Of a stretch of DNA of 6,993 bases, positions 1 to 6,075 are shown piece after piece; position 1 is the first letter of the stretch; every line of letters starts with the position of its first letter. Both the position numbers and the translations under genes were made by a program. The notes under the pieces were generated by a model, which saw only the letters and a list, made by a program, of their open reading frames with translations, had not been told where the DNA came from and ran no database searches. Source of the DNA: Lishizhenia sp. (GTDB taxonomy: Bacteria; Bacteroidota; Bacteroidia; Flavobacteriales_D; Crocinitomicaceae); NCBI GenBank assembly GCA_007117055.1, contig SKHH01000214.1, positions 1-6,993 of the forward strand, written 5' to 3'.

Positions 1-13
1 AAAAATACACCAT

Positions 14-88
14 CGGGGTGTAGCGTAGCCCGGTCATCGCGCCTGCTTTGGGAGCAGGAGGTCGCAGGTTCGAATCCTGCCACCCCGA
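14..88 (+). tRNA. tRNA-Pro, anticodon UGG
   Basis: The sequence folds as a standard 75-nt cloverleaf. The acceptor stem pairs CGGGGTG (14-20) with CACCCCG (81-87), with A88 as discriminator base. The D stem is GCG/CGC. The anticodon stem CCTGC/GCAGG (42-46, 54-58) encloses loop TTTGGGA, putting TGG at 49-51. The T arm is GCAGG/CCTGC (64-68, 76-80) around TTCGAAT. No 3' CCA is encoded, because CAAGG follows, so CCA must be added by tRNA nucleotidyltransferase. Only 13 bases precede the gene, so its promoter lies outside the window. It reads CCA/CCG-type proline codons. The identity is not in doubt. Confidence 0.97.
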
Positions 89-89
89 C

Positions 90-119
90 AAGGGGATGAT
101 TGATTTCATCCCCTTTTTT
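90..119 (+). terminator. Terminator-like hairpin between the two tRNA genes
   Basis: A perfect 8-bp stem pairs GGGGATGA (92-99) with TCATCCCC (106-113) around a 6-nt loop, and A90-A91 can extend it onto T114-T115. It is followed directly by six T (114-119), the layout of an intrinsic terminator. It begins one base after the tRNA-Pro discriminator base and its T tract. It ends 9 bases before tRNA-Arg, which has no room for its own promoter downstream of it. It may therefore be leaky, or serve as a processing spacer. Confidence 0.75.
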
Positions 120-128
120 AATTTATCC

Positions 129-202
129 GGTCCGCTAGCTCAGCTGGATAGAGCAACTGCCTTCTAAGCAGTAGGTCTCAGGTTCGAATCCTGAGCGGAT
201 CA
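129..202 (+). tRNA. tRNA-Arg, anticodon UCU
   Basis: This is a standard 74-nt cloverleaf. The acceptor stem pairs GGTCCGC (129-135) with GCGGATC (195-201), including one G-T pair, with discriminator A202. The D arm is GCTC/GAGC. The anticodon stem ACTGC/GCAGT (156-160, 168-172) holds loop CTTCTAA, putting TCT at 163-165. The T arm is TCAGG/CCTGA around TTCGAAT. CCA is not encoded. It decodes AGA and AGG, codons that the genes in this window use. It lies 40 bases after tRNA-Pro on the same strand, with a terminator-like hairpin between them. Confidence 0.97.
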
Positions 203-206
203 CGAT

Positions 207-232
207 AAGCCACTCGAACGAGTGGCTTTTTT
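207..232 (+). terminator. Intrinsic terminator after tRNA-Arg
   Basis: A perfect 9-bp stem pairs AAGCCACTC (207-215) with GAGTGGCTT (220-228) around loop GAAC, and the T run reaches 232. It sits 4 bases after the tRNA-Arg 3' end and closes the tRNA transcript. Read on the minus strand it lacks a following T tract, so it is not a good terminator for the convergent two-component operon. Confidence 0.88.
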
Positions 233-408
233 CGTTAAATAAGATCAGATTATAGGGTTTAGCACTTTTTCATTCTGTTGTGTAAACCTCTTTTAGGAGT
301 GGTTCTATCTGCTTCGTGGCAGGTTTGTTGAGCAATCGCAGGAGCCATCGGGCAAACCGTTCTCAAAAAAAAATCCCAACAAAAAACTTTTCTTCAAATC
401 AACATTCT
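233..408. other. Intergenic region with an unexplained GC-rich block
   Basis: This stretch lies between the tRNA terminator and the stop codon of the convergent response regulator gene, and I see no convincing gene in it. Positions 295-360 are 36 of 66 G/C, while the flanking intergenic DNA is strongly AT-rich. Short complementary segments occur: CTGC (309-312) with GCAG (319-322), GGTTTG (322-327) with CAAACC (353-358), and TGGC (317-320) with GCCA (344-347). These are partly exclusive of one another. The minus strand has an ATG-to-TAA frame of 29 codons (348 down to 259) starting MAPAIAQQTC and rich in Arg and Lys, which I cannot tie to any family. The region could be a 3' UTR structure of the two-component transcript, a small RNA, a dispersed repeat, or decayed coding DNA. 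Confidence 0.35.
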
Positions 409-1143
409 TTATATCGACATGGCGTCTTTAAATCTTATAGCTTGCCTGCGTGAAATTTCTATTTTTTCTCCTTTGTGCAGGGTTACTTGTAAGCCACCGT
501 TAAACCAGTTTTCAATATCAATGATACTGTTTAGGTTGATAATGTATTTTCGATTCGCTCTGAAAAAATGATCAGGATCAAGTCGGTCTTCAAGGCTATT
601 CAAACTTCTTAGAATCATTGGTTTATTTTCGTTGAAAAACACTTTAATATAATTACCATGACTTTCAAAGAAGCGAACATCTTTCAGCTTAGGGTAGTAA
701 CATTTCTCTCCATCTTTTATAAATACGCGATCCTCTAAACTTAACATTCTGTCCTTTCGATTGGCTAAGTTTTTTGAGGTGAATTCATCATCTTCTGAAT
801 TATTTTTTAGCTTTTCTACAGTATCTTTTAATCGTTCTGGATCAACAGGTTTCATTAAGTAATCCAAAGCGTTTATTCGGAATGCTTCAATTGCGTACTC
901 GTCGTAAGCAGATACAAAGACTACCTTTGGGATGTCTTCTAGCTTTTTAATCATTTCAAAGCCATCCATTTCAGGCATTTGAATATCTAAGAAAATCACA
1001 TCAGGTTTTAAGCTTTTGATTAATGTAATTCCTTCCTTAGCGTTTTTCGCTTCTCCTACAATTTCAATGGAGTCGTATTCTTCGAGCAAGCTGATTAATT
1101 CTGCTCTTGCTAATCTTTCATCGTCTATTATTAGTGCCTTCAT
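409..1143 (-). CDS. LytTR-family response regulator
   Basis: This is the DNA-binding response regulator of a two-component pair, 244 aa and cytoplasmic, the usual length for the LytR/AgrA/AlgR type. The receiver domain spans about residues 1-115. Its acidic pocket is D7-D8, the phosphoacceptor is D53 (in FLDIQMPEMDG), the conserved switch residue is S78 and the conserved lysine is K98 (followed by P99). A polar linker (about 116-136) leads to a LytTR domain (about 137-244) with the expected FFESHGNYIKVF, FFRANRKYIINL and EISRRQAIRFK segments. All key residues are present, so it should be phosphorylatable. The ATG at 1143 follows the kinase stop by 12 bases with no Shine-Dalgarno, so the two are almost certainly co-transcribed. 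The regulated genes cannot be deduced here; LytTR proteins typically bind direct repeats upstream of a few targets. Confidence 0.95.
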   Translation of the reverse strand: MKALIIDDERLARAELISLLEEYDSIEIVGEAKNAKEGITLIKSLKPDVIFLDIQMPEMDGFEMIKKLEDIPKVVFVSAYDEYAIEAFRINALDYLMKPVDPERLKDTVEKLKNNSEDDEFTSKNLANRKDRMLSLEDRVFIKDGEKCYYPKLKDVRFFESHGNYIKVFFNENKPMILRSLNSLEDRLDPDHFFRANRKYIINLNSIIDIENWFNGGLQVTLHKGEKIEISRRQAIRFKDAMSI

Positions 1144-1155
1144 AATGCTATAGAT

Positions 1156-2196
1156 TTAGTTTATTTTTTTACTCCAATTTTTAAAGTTAATTTTTATCTG
1201 AGCTTTCACCTTGTTTTCATGTTCGAATATGGTGAATTGGGCGTCATTATTGTATTGAATTTGTAATCTACGTTTTGTATTTCTAAGTCCTATTCCATTA
1301 GACGTTTTTTCCTTTCGATAAGTTCCCGAATTTTCAACAGAAATTATTAATTCGTCGTCTTTATAAAGAGCAATTACATCAATGAATCCATTCTGGGTGC
1401 TTTTTGAAATACCATGTTTTATGGCGTTTTCAGTGAGTGTTTGGATAATAAAAGGAGGAATCAAAAGGTTACTTGGAGCTTGAATATCAAAAGAAAAATG
1501 AAGTCTTTCTTCAAAACGGATTTTCTCAAGTTCTAAATACTTTTGGACGAGGTCAAGTTCCTCGGATAAAGTCACTAATGATTTTTTACCCATTAAAAGA
1601 GAGCTGCGTAATAAATTTGAGAGGGTAGTAATTGCACTTTTTGCAACTTTAGGCTCGATTTCTATTAAAGCTCTAATACTATTTAAAGAGTTGAATAAAA
1701 AATGAGGGTTTAATTGATCTCGGAGTGTTTTTAATTCGATCTCATGGTTACTAGCTACTAGTTTTAATGTTAGTAATTCTTGCTCTCTCGATTTTTTGAT
1801 CAAATGATAGGTGAGGTAAATAGCAGTCCATAACATAAAAAACAAACTGTAGATTGCGGAGTTAATGAAAAATTCAACTGCCCGGAAAGTATTGTCTTCT
1901 GTGTAAAGAGCACTTAAAAAATGAACAATGATTAATAGTACAATAGCAGAGATGAAATTTAACGTGATGACTCTCGGAATAAGTGGGCCTAATTTTAAGT
2001 TTATCCAATCAAAACGAAGTAAAACAAATCGCATACTGTGGGATAAAGCAATTAGTAAAATGTATAATTGAGCTAATTGGTAGTAAATGGTGTTGTCGAG
2101 TTCGCCAACTGCATATCGAGTAATAGCTAATAAAATGCAAAACGCGCCCCAACCTGTAAACTGTACAAACCAATAAACGACCGAAGCTCTCCACAT
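1156..2196 (-). CDS. LytS/YehU-type sensor histidine kinase
   Basis: This is an inner-membrane sensor kinase of the His_kinase (PF06580) type, the partner of the downstream LytTR regulator. Counted from the ATG at 2196 it has 346 aa. Four hydrophobic segments lie near residues 7-28, 41-60, 75-97 and 110-132, followed by a charged coiled-coil stretch (133-160). The phosphoacceptor motif DQLNPHFLFNSLNSI puts the histidine at H165. The ATP-binding part has the N box LTENAIKHGI (E256, N257) and the G box NGIGLRNTKRRL (about 300-311). There is no PAS or extracellular sensor domain, so any signal is probably sensed within the membrane. A TTG start at 2238 would add 14 residues. I prefer the ATG because the YWFVQFTGWG segment then falls near the N-terminus, as is usual in Bacteroidota homologues. 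No Shine-Dalgarno is visible. Confidence 0.93.
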   Translation of the reverse strand: MWRASVVYWFVQFTGWGAFCILLAITRYAVGELDNTIYYQLAQLYILLIALSHSMRFVLLRFDWINLKLGPLIPRVITLNFISAIVLLIIVHFLSALYTEDNTFRAVEFFINSAIYSLFFMLWTAIYLTYHLIKKSREQELLTLKLVASNHEIELKTLRDQLNPHFLFNSLNSIRALIEIEPKVAKSAITTLSNLLRSSLLMGKKSLVTLSEELDLVQKYLELEKIRFEERLHFSFDIQAPSNLLIPPFIIQTLTENAIKHGISKSTQNGFIDVIALYKDDELIISVENSGTYRKEKTSNGIGLRNTKRRLQIQYNNDAQFTIFEHENKVKAQIKINFKNWSKKIN

Positions 2197-2364
2197 GAAA
2201 CAAATGTAACTAGATTTTTTTTTAATTTTTAAAATCAACGATGAATGGTAAAACTAATAGATTAATAAGCTTATTTTTGATATGAGTACCTAAGAACAAT
2301 TGAAAGTTTTTAATTTCAATGATGCTTTGTTGAAAAAATATTACCAGTCGAACAAAAAAAAATG

Positions 2365-2372
2365 TATTTTTG
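2365..2372 (+). promoter_or_regulatory. Bacteroidota-type -7 element for the TPR-ribH-glmM run
   Basis: TATTTTTG matches TAnnTTTG exactly and lies 20 bases before the ATG at 2393, which would give a leader of roughly 13-16 nt. No clear TTTG/TTG -33 element sits at the usual distance; TTACCA at 2341-2346 is the nearest candidate. The site also argues that the upstream in-frame TTG at 2300 is not the start codon, since that would lie outside the transcript. A second copy of the same 8-mer occurs at 2272-2279, so chance occurrence in AT-rich DNA is possible. Confidence 0.45.
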
Positions 2373-2392
2373 CCACGCTAAAAAGGCTAATT

Positions 2393-3031
2393 ATGAGTGA
2401 AGGAATCACAAAAGAAGAATTGATAGAGCAATTCAAAGGAAATAAAATATTGAAAATATCAACAACTGTGGTTGGTGTTGTAGTGTTTGCTGTGTTATTG
2501 GTATTAGGTTATAGAAATTTAATTTCAGGACCTAAAAATGAAGAATCAAGAGCTATGGTAGCGAATGGGATTAATTGGATGGAGAAAGATTCTTTGGATT
2601 TAGCAATTGAAGAATTTGAATTCGTAGCAGCTCAGTATAAAGGTTATGACGGTGCACATATTGCAAATTATTCTTTGGGGAATATTTATTTTGAACAAGG
2701 TAGATACGAAGAAGCGTTGAATGCTTTGGGAAAAGTAAAGTTAGAGGATACTTATTTGATGACGTTGGCCTTGGGGACGCAAGGTGATTGTCATTCTGAA
2801 TTAGGGGACTACGAAAAAGCAGTTTCATTCTATGTGAGAGCAGCGAAAAGAATTGATAATGAGCAAACTTCGCCAACTTTTTATTTTAAGGCTGGTTTGA
2901 ATGCAGAAGAAGCTACTGATTTTGCTAAAGCGAAAGAATATTATACTGTAATTAAGGATGAGTATCCGACATTTGCAAATCAAAAAGGCATAGAAAAATA
3001 TATTACTAGAGCTGATCGCTCTACAAATTAA
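2393..3031 (+). CDS. Membrane-anchored TPR protein, YfgM-like
   Basis: The product is a 212-aa protein with a short charged N-terminus, one strong transmembrane segment (about residues 20-40, STTVVGVVVFAVLLVLGY) and a soluble part built of tetratricopeptide repeats. TPR-like units are visible near 91-112 (YSLGNIYFEQGRYEEAL), 127-152 (GDCHSELGDYEKAVSFY) and 163-191 (AEEATDFAKAKEYY). The arrangement matches the TPR_21/YfgM-type family, in which a single N-terminal anchor displays the repeats on the periplasmic side. YfgM in Enterobacteria associates with the SecYEG translocon and periplasmic chaperones; transferring that role here is inference. The ATG at 2393 is preferred over an in-frame TTG at 2300. 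It lies downstream of a -7 element, has AAAAAGG about 6 bases upstream, and leaves the anchor near the N-terminus. It is the first gene of the plus-strand run, with ribH 10 bases further on. Confidence 0.85.
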   Translation: MSEGITKEELIEQFKGNKILKISTTVVGVVVFAVLLVLGYRNLISGPKNEESRAMVANGINWMEKDSLDLAIEEFEFVAAQYKGYDGAHIANYSLGNIYFEQGRYEEALNALGKVKLEDTYLMTLALGTQGDCHSELGDYEKAVSFYVRAAKRIDNEQTSPTFYFKAGLNAEEATDFAKAKEYYTVIKDEYPTFANQKGIEKYITRADRSTN

Positions 3032-3041
3032 TAAATTATAA

Positions 3042-3533
3042 GTGGCTACATCAGGTAAAGATTTGTCCGCATACGCGGCGGAAGATGTTCCAAATGGTGC
3101 CGATTTTAAAATCGGCATTGTTGTTTCTGAATGGAACGATTCAATTACAAAAAGTTTGTTAGAAGGAGCTAGAAAAGTATTGTTGGATAATGGTGTCTTA
3201 GAGAAAAATATTATCATTAGATGGACGCCAGGATCTTTTGAATTACCCCTATCAAGTCAGTTTTTATTTGAAAAAAATAAGGTAGACGGGGTAGTGGCCA
3301 TTGGTTCGGTTATACAAGGCGAAACAAAGCATTTTGATTTTGTATGCGAATCAACAGCTCATGGGATCATGAATGTCGGACTCAAATACAATAAACCAGT
3401 AATCTTTTGCGTACTAACAGATAACACAATGCAACAAGCTATCGATCGTTCTGGGGGGAAACATGGCAATAAAGGGGTTGAATGTGCCATTGCGTGTTTA
3501 AAAATGGTAGCTTTGAATAAATCAATGAGATAA
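3042..3533 (+). CDS. ribH: 6,7-dimethyl-8-ribityllumazine synthase
   Basis: This cytoplasmic enzyme condenses 5-amino-6-ribitylamino-uracil with 3,4-dihydroxy-2-butanone 4-phosphate, the penultimate step of riboflavin synthesis, usually as an icosahedral or pentameric assembly. At 163 aa it has the family's normal length. Visible landmarks are IGIVVSEWN with W31 near the N-terminus, the substrate-binding PGSFELP (63-69), GETKHFDFV (93-101) with the likely catalytic H97, LTDN (125-128), R136 and GNKG (142-145). Translation starts at GTG (3042). This gives MATSGKDLSAY, typical of Flavobacteriia-like homologues, and no ATG with a sensible N-terminus is available. It is not beside other rib genes but lies between the TPR gene and glmM, 10 bases after the first and 4 before the second, so it is probably co-transcribed with both. 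Confidence 0.97.
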   Translation: MATSGKDLSAYAAEDVPNGADFKIGIVVSEWNDSITKSLLEGARKVLLDNGVLEKNIIIRWTPGSFELPLSSQFLFEKNKVDGVVAIGSVIQGETKHFDFVCESTAHGIMNVGLKYNKPVIFCVLTDNTMQQAIDRSGGKHGNKGVECAIACLKMVALNKSMR

Positions 3534-3537
3534 TATT

Positions 3538-4923
3538 ATGACTTTAATTAAATCTATTTCTGGAATTCGAGGAACAATTGGCGGTGCACCTGGAGAAGGT
3601 TTATCCCCGCTAGATGTTGTTAAATTTTCAGCAGCTTATGGTACTTGGCTTCAGAATAGAAATAATGCTAAAAAATTAAACGTTGTTCTTGGAAGAGATG
3701 CGCGTATTTCAGGACCGCTTGTGCGCGATTTAGTGAGTTCAACGCTGCGAAGCTTGGGGATTAATGTGATTGATCTTGGACTTTCTACTACACCAACGGT
3801 TGAAATGGCTGTAGTTATGGAGAAAGCACACGGAGGAATAATTCTCACGGCAAGTCATAACCCTAAAGAATGGAATGCGCTGAAACTTTTGAATGAAAAA
3901 GGTGAGTTTATTTCAGGGGCTGATGGTTCTGAAGTTTTAAGTATCGCAGAACAAGAAAGCTTTTCTTTTGCATTGGTAGATGATCTAGGAAAAAGTATTC
4001 AAAAAGAGGATTACTTCGAAAAACATATAGAAGCAATTTTAAAGCTTTCTTATGTGGATACTGATGTAATTCGCAAAGCAAATTTTCACATTGTGGTGGA
4101 TGCGGTAAATTCAACAGGGGGGATTGTTATTCCTATGTTGTTAGAAGCGCTTGGAGTCAAAAAGATATCCTTGATTCATTGTGAACCTACTGGAGATTTT
4201 GCACATAACCCTGAACCACTTCCAGCTCATTTAACGGATTTATCTAAAGCTATTGTTGAACAGAAAGCAGATGTAGGAATTACCGTTGATCCAGATGTGG
4301 ATCGATTGGCAATGGTGTGTGAGGATGGTTCTATGTTTGGCGAGGAATATACTTTAGTAGCTGTAGCTGATTATGTGCTTTCTAAAAATGGAGGAGCTAC
4401 GGTCTCTAATTTATCAAGTACACGAGCATTAAGGGATGTTACGGAAAAATATGGTCATAAGTATTATGCTTCTGCTGTGGGCGAGGTGAATGTTGTTGAG
4501 AAAATGAAGGAAGTTAATGCCGTAATCGGTGGTGAAGGAAATGGAGGGGTAATTCTACCTGAACTTCATTATGGTAGAGACGCATTAGTTGGAATTGCTA
4601 TTTTCTTAACACACTTGGCGAACACTGAATTGAAGGCTACTCAATTGAGAGATAGCTATCCAAAATATACTATTTCGAAAAATAAAATTCAGTTAACACC
4701 AAATATTGATGTTGATGGCGTATTAAAAGATATGTCTTCAAAATACGCTCATGAAGAGGTGGATCAAACGGATGGTGTTAAAATATATTTTGAGAAAGAA
4801 TGGGTCCATCTACGAAAAAGTAATACAGAGCCAATAATTCGTGTTTATTCAGAAAGCGAAAATGAAACGAAGGCAGTTCAATTGGCTGAGAAAATTATAG
4901 ACGAAATTAATACGTTGATTTAA
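3538..4923 (+). CDS. glmM: Phosphoglucosamine mutase (alpha-D-phosphohexomutase family)
   Basis: This cytoplasmic phosphohexomutase probably converts glucosamine 6-phosphate to glucosamine 1-phosphate, feeding UDP-GlcNAc for peptidoglycan and lipid A. The 461-aa protein shows all four family domains. Domain 1 has the phosphoserine loop LTASHNP (103-109, catalytic S106). Domain 2 has the metal-binding DPDVDR (251-256; D251, D253, D255). Domain 3 has the sugar-binding loop GGEGNGGVI (331-339). Domain 4 has the phosphate-binding RKSNTEPIIRVYSE (426-439). The GEGNGG loop and SNTEP differ from the GEQSGH and SGTEP of the E. coli-type enzyme. They resemble the form I associate with archaeal and Bacteroidota glucosamine mutases. 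Substrate preference cannot be fixed from motifs, so a phosphomannomutase or phosphoglucomutase activity remains possible. The ATG follows the ribH stop by 4 bases without a Shine-Dalgarno. Confidence 0.9.
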   Translation: MTLIKSISGIRGTIGGAPGEGLSPLDVVKFSAAYGTWLQNRNNAKKLNVVLGRDARISGPLVRDLVSSTLRSLGINVIDLGLSTTPTVEMAVVMEKAHGGIILTASHNPKEWNALKLLNEKGEFISGADGSEVLSIAEQESFSFALVDDLGKSIQKEDYFEKHIEAILKLSYVDTDVIRKANFHIVVDAVNSTGGIVIPMLLEALGVKKISLIHCEPTGDFAHNPEPLPAHLTDLSKAIVEQKADVGITVDPDVDRLAMVCEDGSMFGEEYTLVAVADYVLSKNGGATVSNLSSTRALRDVTEKYGHKYYASAVGEVNVVEKMKEVNAVIGGEGNGGVILPELHYGRDALVGIAIFLTHLANTELKATQLRDSYPKYTISKNKIQLTPNIDVDGVLKDMSSKYAHEEVDQTDGVKIYFEKEWVHLRKSNTEPIIRVYSESENETKAVQLAEKIIDEINTLI

Positions 4924-4926
4924 TTA

Positions 4927-6075
4927 ATGAAGCAGGTATATTTAGATAACGCAGCAACAACGCCTATTGATCCTTTGGTGGTAGAGGAGATAACGACTGT
5001 TCTAAGTAGTGTTTACGGAAACCCCTCTTCAACACATGCCTTTGGTCGTAAGGCAAAAGCGTTTATAGAAACAGCGAGAAGAACCGTTGCAAATAGTATT
5101 TCTGCTCAGCCTTCTGAAATTTTATTCACTTCGGGTGGTACTGAAGCAGATAATATGGCGGTGTATTGTGCCGTAAATGATTTACAGGTAAAACATATTA
5201 TTACATCTCCAATAGAGCATCACGCTGTACTTCATACTGTGCAAGCGTTCTGTCAAAATTATTCGGAAGTAACTTATTCGATGGTGAGTCTTGACGAAAA
5301 AGGAAATGTTAATCTAGCTCACTTAGAGGAGTTGTTAGCCTCGTCCGAAAGCAAGACCTTGGTTTCGCTAATGCATGCAAATAATGAAATTGGAACGCTA
5401 CTTCCTATTCAAGAGGTGGGTACCTTGTGTAGAAAATATGACGCCTTTTTTCATTCGGATACCGTTCAGACAATGGGGCATTATACTTTTAATTTAAAGG
5501 AGCTTGAAGTAGACTTTTTAACATGTGCAGCACACAAACTTCACGGTCCGAAAGGGGTGGGTTTTCTATATGTAAATAAAAGGTTGACTGTCTCACCATT
5601 GATTCATGGTGGATCTCAAGAAAGAGGATTGAGAGGGGGGACGGAAAATATTTATGGTATTGTTGGATTATCAAAAGCATTGGAACTAGCCAATGAAGGC
5701 ATAAATAAGCATCAGCAACATGTGAAAGAATTAAAGGCTTATATGATAAGTCGATTACAAGAAGAACTGGAAGGTGTAGTTTTTCATGGTGAAATATTGA
5801 AAGACAAAAGTTTATACACTGTATTGAATGTATGTTTACCTGCTTCGGATAAGTCGGATATGCTGTTGTTTACTTTAGACTTAAAGGGGATTGCTTGCTC
5901 TGGAGGTTCTGCTTGTTCTTCGGGATCTAATAAAGGTTCACATGTGTTGGAAGCAATAGGAGCAGACACATCGCGTCCTAATGTACGTTTTTCATTTTCT
6001 AGATTTACTACAAGGGAAGAAATAGACTATACAGTAGATACGCTGAAAGAAATTTATGCTACGCAATTAATTTGA
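4927..6075 (+). CDS. Cysteine desulfurase, IscS/NifS class
   Basis: This PLP-dependent enzyme takes sulfur from L-cysteine, giving alanine and an enzyme-bound persulfide for Fe-S cluster assembly or tRNA thiolation. The 382-aa fold-type I aminotransferase-like protein begins with YLDNAATTP. It shows the PLP-stacking H99 region (SPIEHHAV), HSDTVQ with D178, the PLP lysine K204 in AAHKLHGPKGVG, and GGSQERGLRGGTEN. The catalytic loop SGGSACSSGS has C330 as the probable persulfide cysteine, with another cysteine (C324) six residues earlier. The loop and overall pattern fit the IscS/NifS/YrvO group rather than SufS. It is about 20 residues shorter than E. coli IscS, so the IscU-docking tail may be reduced. 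The acceptor is unknown. It starts 3 bases after the glmM stop and ends 9 bases inside the opposite-strand acpH gene. Confidence 0.93.
   Translation: MKQVYLDNAATTPIDPLVVEEITTVLSSVYGNPSSTHAFGRKAKAFIETARRTVANSISAQPSEILFTSGGTEADNMAVYCAVNDLQVKHIITSPIEHHAVLHTVQAFCQNYSEVTYSMVSLDEKGNVNLAHLEELLASSESKTLVSLMHANNEIGTLLPIQEVGTLCRKYDAFFHSDTVQTMGHYTFNLKELEVDFLTCAAHKLHGPKGVGFLYVNKRLTVSPLIHGGSQERGLRGGTENIYGIVGLSKALELANEGINKHQQHVKELKAYMISRLQEELEGVVFHGEILKDKSLYTVLNVCLPASDKSDMLLFTLDLKGIACSGGSACSSGSNKGSHVLEAIGADTSRPNVRFSFSRFTTREEIDYTVDTLKEIYATQLI

Noticed and set aside
2009..2203. 64-codon frame overlapping the start of the kinase gene in another frame
   Set aside because: It shares the strand with the kinase but has no recognisable domain, and it is contained almost entirely within the kinase's membrane-spanning region.
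2201..2208. TACATTTG on the minus strand as promoter of the kinase gene
   Set aside because: It matches TAnnTTTG but ends only 4 bases before the ATG, so the mRNA would be leaderless. The nearest TTG is 27 bases further upstream, too far for a -33 element.
2197..2238. N-terminal extension of the histidine kinase from a TTG at 2238
   Set aside because: It adds a lysine-rich 14-residue tail of low complexity. The ATG at 2196 places the first membrane segment where homologues have it.
2272..2279. A second TATTTTTG on the plus strand as promoter of the TPR operon
   Set aside because: No -33 element lies at a suitable distance, and it is farther from the start codon than the copy at 2365-2372. 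It is likely a chance match in AT-rich DNA.
2300..2392. N-terminal extension of the TPR protein from a TTG at 2300
   Set aside because: It would add 31 residues, including a cysteine-containing basic stretch, ahead of the membrane anchor. It would also lie upstream of the best -7 element at 2365-2372.
2571..3217. Two minus-strand open frames opposite the TPR and ribH genes
   Set aside because: They lie fully or largely antisense to well-supported genes, have no recognisable motifs, and show the composition of shadow frames.
3651..4114. Two short minus-strand open frames opposite glmM
   Set aside because: They are antisense to the conserved glmM catalytic region and have no family features.
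5489..5969. Two short minus-strand open frames opposite the cysteine desulfurase
   Set aside because: They are antisense to the PLP-lysine and catalytic-cysteine regions, which explain the sequence constraint by themselves.
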